A stretch of DNA of 12,796 bases from Chitinophagaceae bacterium (GTDB lineage Bacteria; Bacteroidota; Bacteroidia; Chitinophagales; Chitinophagaceae). The notes beneath the pieces were generated by a model. The model had not been told where the DNA came from. It did not search any database and saw only the letters and a list, made by a program, of their open reading frames with translations. The position numbers were made by a program, and so were the translations under genes. The DNA lies in contig CANIMM010000058.1 of NCBI GenBank assembly GCA_947468255.1, forward strand, positions 1 to 12,796, given 5' to 3'. This document shows, one piece after another, positions 8,129 through 12,796 of this stretch. Every line of letters starts with the position of its first letter. The stretch's first letter is position 1.

Positions 8129-8196
8129 GAAACAATAAAACAGTTATTTTTTAAAAATTAATAGGTATTTAATAAATACTGAAATTACAATTGGCT

Positions 8197-9396
8197 TTAA
8201 TTGATAACATGTGGCAAATCCGAATAAGCAGCTAGATACTTTTCAATACATCCTTTCATAGTAAATTTTTCTGCAGCCCTTATTGCAATTTCAGCATGTT
8301 TTTCAACTAACAAAGGGTTACAGATGTAATTTTCTATAGCATCTGTAATTGTCCCAATATCAACCATGCCATCATTCAAATTAATAGAAACTCCTGCTAT
8401 TTGCTCATTTAATGAAATCATATCAGTGATGGCCCCAACATTGGTTGTAATAACCGGTTTTGCACAAAATAAATATTCAATGATACTGTTAGGCAAACTT
8501 TCGGCAATATAGTAAGTTGGCAGCAAACCGATATGTGATGAACATACAATGTCAAAAACATCATTTTGGTAACCTAAAAAACTAATAGCTGGGCTATTGT
8601 ATTTAATTTTCAAATAATCAAGAAATTCCCCTTCCCCAACCAGAGTCAATTTTACTAAACCAGGGAACTTTTTTAGCACCTGTAATACAGCCAGAATAGC
8701 TTCCTCCCAACCTTTTTCTTTAATTCCCCTTGCAACCATTACTAATTCCAAACAGGTCCCACTTTGATAATTTTTTTTTATAATTCTTTCTAAAGACATA
8801 GATACTCCATAAAACACTTTCCTTCTTTTAGTTAGTTTGCAAAAATTTCTATCCAAAGTTTGCTGCTGTTCAGGCGAAGTATAGATTACTGTATCAACGA
8901 CATTTAGGGTAGCTTTTGTAATAGGGATAAAATTTTTTCTTTTATTTGCTAAAAACTCATAATGTCCGTGAAGTGAGGCAACCAAATTAAATTTTACCTC
9001 TTTTTTTAACATAGCAAAAAAAACATCACTATCCCAGGAATGACTATTAACAATAGTTATTTTATTTTTTTTAATAAATAGCTTAACCTGTAACTTTTTA
9101 AAAAATTGGTATAATGGTTCAACTTTAGATTTGATATTATTACCCCCATTTCGAGTCCGGCCATTTATATAAAGCCAGTCACCTATAAAATTTTGTCCAG
9201 CTTGAATAACCATGATTCGCTTTGTATCAAGTAAAGAAAACTGTCGCTTTTCTTTTGACAAATAGGGATAAACTTCAATAAAATATACCTTTTGTGTTAA
9301 AGCCAATTCGTTAGCAAGGCGTATTGCAAACATTTCCGCTCCTCCATCGAAAAAACTTTCAATGGCAATTAAAATATTGAGCTTTTCTTTAATCAA
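8197..9396 (-). CDS. GT4 family glycosyltransferase, 399 aa
   Basis: GT-B fold, retaining GT4 glycosyltransferase. The N-terminal domain has ILIAIESFFDGGAEMFAIRLANEL (8-31), whose GGAE loop is typical for acceptor binding, and SLHGHYEF (141-148). The C-terminal domain begins near LELVMVARGIKEKGW (216-230), with R223 and K226/K228 in the phosphate-binding region. It continues with LTLVGEGEFLDYLK (250-263), ISFLGYQNDV (271-280) and the donor-site AESLPNSIIEYL (298-309), where E299 and E307 form E-x7-E, followed by KPVITTNVGA (313-322). The start codon is TTG: an in-frame TAA lies seven codons upstream and no ATG occurs before the first strand. No Shine-Dalgarno sequence is seen. It follows the methyltransferase gene by 36 bp and precedes the WbsX gene by 68 bp, so it is likely cotranscribed with both. 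The sugar is unknown. Confidence 0.92.
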   Translation of the reverse strand: MIKEKLNILIAIESFFDGGAEMFAIRLANELALTQKVYFIEVYPYLSKEKRQFSLLDTKRIMVIQAGQNFIGDWLYINGRTRNGGNNIKSKVEPLYQFFKKLQVKLFIKKNKITIVNSHSWDSDVFFAMLKKEVKFNLVASLHGHYEFLANKRKNFIPITKATLNVVDTVIYTSPEQQQTLDRNFCKLTKRRKVFYGVSMSLERIIKKNYQSGTCLELVMVARGIKEKGWEEAILAVLQVLKKFPGLVKLTLVGEGEFLDYLKIKYNSPAISFLGYQNDVFDIVCSSHIGLLPTYYIAESLPNSIIEYLFCAKPVITTNVGAITDMISLNEQIAGVSINLNDGMVDIGTITDAIENYICNPLLVEKHAEIAIRAAEKFTMKGCIEKYLAAYSDLPHVIN

Positions 9397-9432
9397 AGGA
9401 ATGAAATGGGGGAATTATTAGATAAGCATAAT

Positions 9433-10200
9433 TCATATTTTTTTAGCAGTTCCTGACAAACCAGAAATCATCACACCTTCAACATATATTTTTGATTTAT
9501 CAAGTAACTTATCCTTTCTTAAAAGGAATTGAATACACCAAACGAAAACTAATGAAAATGATTTTTTGTACTTAGATGGTCGGTTCTTATACCATATACC
9601 GAGCATTTGAGCAAGGCTGGCATCCCATAAACCCAATGCTTTTAATGCTATGTTATTAAAGCCACTATTGCCAAGATGACGATGTAATGCAAATGGAGTA
9701 AACCTATACTCATCATAGGGAACTAAATGAATATTCCACACAAAGGGAACTGTAAAAATCAGGTTCCCGCCAGGTTTTAAAACCCTGAAAACTTCTTTCA
9801 AAACAATTTCCGGGTTTGAGCAATGTTCCAGTATTTCAGTAGCTAAAACTGTTTCAACAGAATTAGCTTCTAATGGTATTGAAATTCCATCCCAAAAAAG
9901 ATCAGGTTGAACCATTTCATATTCTGCACCAGCTGGTTTTTCAAAATCAACCCCTATATATTTTATACCATCCCTATTTTCTATAATAAATTCTCTGTAA
10001 GGCATTATTCCACAACCTAGATCCAACACAACTCCATTGAATTTCGAAAGATTTTCTTTTACCGCATCAAAGATGGCAGTTCTTACACTGTATAATTCAA
10101 GGTAATCTTCATCGATTTTTATGTTCGTGTAGTATTTATCAATAAGGTCAATTCTAGTTATTGGCATAATATATAATTTATCTTCCGATTTTTTACACAT
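9433..10200 (-). CDS. Class I SAM-dependent methyltransferase, 255 aa
   Basis: Rossmann-fold methyltransferase (Methyltransf_11 type) using S-adenosylmethionine, probably to methylate a sugar of the polysaccharide. Motif I is VVLDLGCGIMPYREF (57-71), the ribose-binding acid is D85 in YIGVDFEKP, motif III-like residues lie at TVLATEILEHC (117-127), and the post-motif is VFRVLKPGGNLIFTVPFVW (137-155). The C-terminal part (about 156-255) carries HLVPYDEYRFTPFAL (158-172), a segment seen in many polysaccharide-locus methyltransferases. ATG at 10167 (residue 12) is an alternative start with equal merit, since the first eleven residues show no conserved pattern. The gene lies 55 bp after a TylF-type methyltransferase and 36 bp before a GT4 gene. 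The target atom and sugar cannot be deduced; O-methylation is the most likely reaction. Confidence 0.88.
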   Translation of the reverse strand: MCKKSEDKLYIMPITRIDLIDKYYTNIKIDEDYLELYSVRTAIFDAVKENLSKFNGVVLDLGCGIMPYREFIIENRDGIKYIGVDFEKPAGAEYEMVQPDLFWDGISIPLEANSVETVLATEILEHCSNPEIVLKEVFRVLKPGGNLIFTVPFVWNIHLVPYDEYRFTPFALHRHLGNSGFNNIALKALGLWDASLAQMLGIWYKNRPSKYKKSFSLVFVWCIQFLLRKDKLLDKSKIYVEGVMISGLSGTAKKI

Positions 10201-10255
10201 TAACTAGCTAAATATTGTTTGAAACGCAAAATAAAAATTTAAATATAATGAGATT

Positions 10256-11086
10256 TTATAGTTTTTGAACAAGCCTTCCTGTGTAGTCAACTCTGTTAAA
10301 AAAGGGGTACTCATTATTTTCCTTGAAAAATTGATCAGTCGCTTTTCTGGATCCATTCCAGTGTCCATAATCATCAATAATTAAAATCCCTTGTTTCACT
10401 AAAAGGGGGTATAAATGCACCAGTTCATGGTAGGTAGACTCATACCAATCAGTATCTAATCTTAAAAGGGCAATTTTACTAGGTATATTCACCGGGATCG
10501 TATCCTCAACCTTACCTTTAACATAATGAATTTTCGTCTTTTCATATTTAGCCGTATTCATATTAATCTGCACTTCATCTAAAGCCGAATAGCACCAAAT
10601 ATTATAATCATTACTTTTTTCAACTACCGAAAGTTGAGCCTCTGCGGTTACATTATTATAGCTCACATCATCATCAGTAGGGGCACTCATCCCATCATAT
10701 GTATCATATAAATAAAGATTCCTGTCACTAACTCCCAGATCAGATAATGTAAGTGCAACCACCATCATACTACCACCTTTCCAAACACCACATTCCACAA
10801 AGTCGCCAGGGATTTTATTTTCGATGATGTATTTAACTGCATTTATTAATGAAACAATTCGTTCAGGACTTGTTAAAGTAAATTTCCTCACTTTATTGAT
10901 GATTTCAATTTCCGCATCTGTAAAATCTGAGTATAAATGATTCCACTTGTATGCATTCAACAATTCGCTTCTTAAATCTGTAAAATTGGGCTTTTCAAGA
11001 TCAGGCAGCATATTTTTTTTTGTGTCTGAAATTCGAGAAATTTCATAATTCATTGCCTTTAACCCATTTTTTATAAGTGATTTCAT
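10256..11086 (-). CDS. TylF/MycF-family O-methyltransferase, 276 aa
   Basis: SAM- and metal-dependent sugar O-methyltransferase of the macrocin O-methyltransferase family (TylF, Pfam PF05711). Known members methylate deoxysugar hydroxyls; relatives are frequent in O-antigen and glycan loci. Visible motifs are IPGDFVECGVWKGGSMM (92-108, SAM binding), LYLYDTYDGMSAPTDDD (124-140), LLRLDTDWYESTYHEL (207-222) and GILIIDDYGHWNGSRKATDQFF (233-254). D211, D238 and D239 match the positions of the metal ligands known in MycF. The first 45 residues are a variable extension before the domain. The start is ATG. It is the first gene after a 160-bp gap behind wzt, with an AGGAG about 20 nt upstream, which is too far for a normal Shine-Dalgarno sequence. 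The likely role is methylation of the exported glycan, perhaps at its terminal sugar. Family confidence is high. Confidence 0.92.
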   Translation of the reverse strand: MKSLIKNGLKAMNYEISRISDTKKNMLPDLEKPNFTDLRSELLNAYKWNHLYSDFTDAEIEIINKVRKFTLTSPERIVSLINAVKYIIENKIPGDFVECGVWKGGSMMVVALTLSDLGVSDRNLYLYDTYDGMSAPTDDDVSYNNVTAEAQLSVVEKSNDYNIWCYSALDEVQINMNTAKYEKTKIHYVKGKVEDTIPVNIPSKIALLRLDTDWYESTYHELVHLYPLLVKQGILIIDDYGHWNGSRKATDQFFKENNEYPFFNRVDYTGRLVQKL

Positions 11087-11151
11087 TATAGTAATTTATT
11101 ATTTCTCCTATTTTAAACCTTTACCTAATTGCATTCACAACTAAATAATTT

Positions 11152-11175
11152 GCTATGATTTTTATAAATTATAGC
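11152..11175. repeat. Imperfect inverted repeat in the wzt-methyltransferase gap
   Basis: Ten-base arms GCTATGATTT (11152-11161) and AAATTATAGC (11166-11175) flank a 4-base loop, with one G/T mismatch. It overlaps the candidate -10 element on the minus strand. No T-run follows on the minus strand, so a terminator is unlikely; an operator or chance repeat is possible. Confidence 0.35.
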
Positions 11176-11196
11176 TTACGAAACCAACTATTTCAA
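11168..11196 (-). promoter_or_regulatory. Candidate promoter for the methyltransferase/GT4/WbsX block
   Basis: In the gap between wzt and the TylF-type gene, the minus strand reads TTGAAA (11196-11191), exactly 17 bases, then TATAAT (11173-11168). This is a near-perfect sigma-70 type promoter, and TTTG at 11197-11194 could also serve as the -33 element of Bacteroidota, although the downstream element is not a good TAnnTTTG. Transcription would start near 11160, about 75 nt before the ATG at 11086. In AT-rich DNA this could still be chance. Confidence 0.33.
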
Positions 11197-11246
11197 ATTT
11201 TGAAGCAACATTTTATTATATCGACATTTACTTCCAACTGCATTTT

Positions 11247-12503
11247 TTAATTAGACTCCCATTTAAATTCATCCAAATAAAGACTTGAATCTTTCTGCCA
11301 GGGATGGTCTCTTTCCGATTTAAACATTTCTATTTCAAATGGACAGATTTTTTCAAGCATTTGAATTCTATTACCTCCATTCCTATCCGTTAAATAAACA
11401 GTTAAGGTATATTTCCCTAAAAATAAACTGCATTTTGGAATGAAGCATTTAAACTTATTTATACCGGCCTTTCTCAATATTGGAGTTTCACTATCAAATA
11501 TCCAAAAATGTGTTACTGCAATTCCGTGAAGGTTAAATACTTGTATTGTAATATTACCTCCCTTTAATGGTTCTTTAATAAACGTCTCAATTTCTATCTC
11601 TAATCGATCCCCATGGATATGAGTATTACCTGGTTCAGTAGTCACCATATTAACAAAGGTAATTTTGGATTCATCACCAATATTATCATCAAAATAGATT
11701 GGAAGATTACTTGAACCATAAGATAGGTACTGGGTTATCAATTCATTGGTTTTACCAATATTTAACAAATCCCCATTGTTTAAAAAGATACTCGCATTTG
11801 TTAAAGAGGTAATTGCCTGCAGATTATGACTAACAAACAAAACCGTCCTCCCCTCTTTGGTGCTCACATCCTTCATCTTTCCCAATGCCTTTTTCTGAAA
11901 CTCTGCATCACCCACTGCCAGCACCTCATCTACAATTAATATTTCAGGTTCTAAATGCGCTGCAACTCCAAATGCCAGCCGAACATACATTCCAGAAGAA
12001 TATCTTTTAACTGGAGTGTCAATATATCTTTCTACTCCGGAAAAATCAACAATCTCATCAAACTTGGATTTAATCTCCTGTTTACTCATTCCTAGTATGG
12101 CTCCATTTAAAAAAATATTATCCCTGCCACTTAGTTCAGGATGAAAGCCAGTTCCTACCTCCAACAAACTTGCTACCCTCCCCTTAATTTTTACTGAGCC
12201 GGAACTGGGTGAAGTAGTGCGACTGAGTATTTTTAATAGCGTACTTTTTCCAGCACCATTTCGCCCTATGATACCCATCACTTCACCCTGCTTCACTTCG
12301 AAATTGATATCTTTTAGCGCCCAAACATAATCGCTCGTTCCACGCTGGGTTCGATCGTTGACTTCACCAATTTTTAAATATGGATCTTCCTTACCTCTTA
12401 TTCGATGCCAGGCTCTATTGAAGTCATGTGCAAAAGAACCTGTCCCAACAGTACCTAGTCTATATTGCTTGGAAAGATGCTCTACTTGAATAACTGAACT
12501 CAA
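11247..12503 (-). CDS. wzt: ABC transporter ATPase with C-terminal glycan-binding-type domain (Wzt), 418 aa
   Basis: ATPase subunit that powers export of a lipid-linked polysaccharide across the inner membrane together with the Wzm permease encoded just upstream. Residues 1 to about 255 are the nucleotide-binding domain: WALKDINFEV (61-70), Walker A GRNGAGKST (80-88), LLEVGTGFHPELSGRDNI (113-130, the Wzt/TagH-type Q-loop region), signature YSSGM (168-172), Walker B ILIVDEV (188-194) with E193, D-loop VGDAEFQ, and switch H226 in SHN. Residues of about 268-418 form a beta-rich Wzt_C-type domain, which in characterised O8/O9a and O12 systems recognises the finished, often methyl-capped chain end. 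The start is TTG at 12503; an in-frame TAA two codons upstream rules out anything earlier, and MSSVIQVEHLSKQY is the expected N terminus. It starts 30 bp after the permease stop. Confidence 0.95.
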   Translation of the reverse strand: MSSVIQVEHLSKQYRLGTVGTGSFAHDFNRAWHRIRGKEDPYLKIGEVNDRTQRGTSDYVWALKDINFEVKQGEVMGIIGRNGAGKSTLLKILSRTTSPSSGSVKIKGRVASLLEVGTGFHPELSGRDNIFLNGAILGMSKQEIKSKFDEIVDFSGVERYIDTPVKRYSSGMYVRLAFGVAAHLEPEILIVDEVLAVGDAEFQKKALGKMKDVSTKEGRTVLFVSHNLQAITSLTNASIFLNNGDLLNIGKTNELITQYLSYGSSNLPIYFDDNIGDESKITFVNMVTTEPGNTHIHGDRLEIEIETFIKEPLKGGNITIQVFNLHGIAVTHFWIFDSETPILRKAGINKFKCFIPKCSLFLGKYTLTVYLTDRNGGNRIQMLEKICPFEIEMFKSERDHPWQKDSSLYLDEFKWESN

Positions 12504-12533
12504 AATATTTTAAATTTATAATTAACTCTCCCC

Positions 12534-12796
12534 CTATACCGTATCCATAAAACTCCGCTCTACCTTACTAAAAATCACCATACCTATTAACAACGTCACC
12601 ACAATAAATCCCCCACTATACAATAACCCCCATGAATCCACCGAACCGGTTCCAAAAAGGCCATAGCGAAATGTTTCCACGATGGGCGTTAATGGATTCC
12701 AGGCAATCCAGGAAACGAAGGATTTGGTTTTTAAAAATGATAACGGATAGGCTACCGGTGTAGCATACATGAGCAATTGCACAGCAAAACCAATCA
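12534..12796 (-). CDS. wzm: ABC-2 type polysaccharide export permease (Wzm), C-terminal fragment
   Basis: The 3' end of a membrane permease gene that runs off the right edge; about 87 residues are visible. The frame is open to position 12796, so the internal GTG at 12782 is not a real start. The peptide has a hydrophobic segment ending IGFAVQLLMYATPVAYPLS, then the conserved loop WNPLTPIVETFRYGLFG, a last membrane helix (about GGFIVVTLLIGMVIF), and the short cytoplasmic end KVERSFMDTV. This TPV-x-YP ... NP-x-x-x-x-x-E-x-x-R pattern is typical of Wzm/TagG/KpsM-type ABC-2 transporters. Its partner ATPase begins 30 bp downstream. Together they would export the glycan made by the following genes. 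The N-terminal part and initiation signals lie outside the window. Confidence 0.93.
   Translation of the reverse strand, partial: IGFAVQLLMYATPVAYPLSFLKTKSFVSWIAWNPLTPIVETFRYGLFGTGSVDSWGLLYSGGFIVVTLLIGMVIFSKVERSFMDTV

Noticed and set aside
8165..8179. Palindrome GTATTTA-A-TAAATAC as a terminator between the GT4 and WbsX genes
   Set aside because: The stem is almost entirely A/T and the central loop is a single base; a similar string near 6841 is in the opposite orientation. Chance in AT-rich DNA is likelier.
11257..12330. The long insertion between the first strand and Walker A of Wzt (about residues 18-58) as an unusual feature
   Set aside because: Variable insertions before the W-A-L-K-D strand are common in Wzt proteins; all catalytic motifs are in order.
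12534..12782. Reading the right-edge frame as a complete 82-residue protein from GTG 12782
   Set aside because: The frame continues open to the window edge and the residues upstream extend a typical Wzm membrane helix, so this is a fragment of a longer permease.

Overview
This window is part of a surface-polysaccharide (O-antigen or capsule type) biosynthesis and export locus. It most likely comes from a member of the Bacteroidota, perhaps Chitinophagaceae or a related group. The evidence for that is AT-rich DNA, almost no Shine-Dalgarno sequences, several TTG start codons, and a Wzt/TylF/WbsX/GT gene style typical of that phylum. The species cannot be named from the sequence. Every gene I can support lies on the minus strand, so the locus reads from high to low coordinates.

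In order of transcription the layout is as follows. (1) Export: the 3' end of an ABC-2 permease (wzm type, running off the right edge), then the ATPase wzt with an extra C-terminal domain of the kind that binds the finished glycan. (2) After a 160-bp gap with a possible promoter: a TylF/MycF-type O-methyltransferase, a class I SAM methyltransferase, a GT4 glycosyltransferase and a WbsX (GH99-like) protein. (3) After a 192-bp gap: a GT2 glycosyltransferase, a two-domain protein joining a GT-A glycosyltransferase to a CatB-like hexapeptide acetyltransferase, and two more GT2 enzymes, the last pair overlapping by 4 bp (ATGA). (4) After a 341-bp AT-rich gap with no recognisable gene: a GT4-like glycosyltransferase, then a second GT4 enzyme that starts with TTG and runs off the left edge.

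Taken together, the cytoplasmic glycosyltransferases would build a glycan on a lipid carrier, the methyltransferases and the acetyltransferase domain would decorate it, and Wzm/Wzt would export it. No Wzx flippase, Wzy polymerase or initiating sugar-phosphate transferase is seen, which fits ABC-transporter-dependent export, although the missing parts may lie outside the window. The points most worth a second look are the GT-acetyltransferase fusion, the pairing of two methyltransferases with a Wzt that carries a C-terminal domain (possible methyl-capped chain ends), the uncertain start of the GT2 gene behind the fusion, and the TTG-initiated genes. I see no tRNA, rRNA, CRISPR array or insertion sequence.
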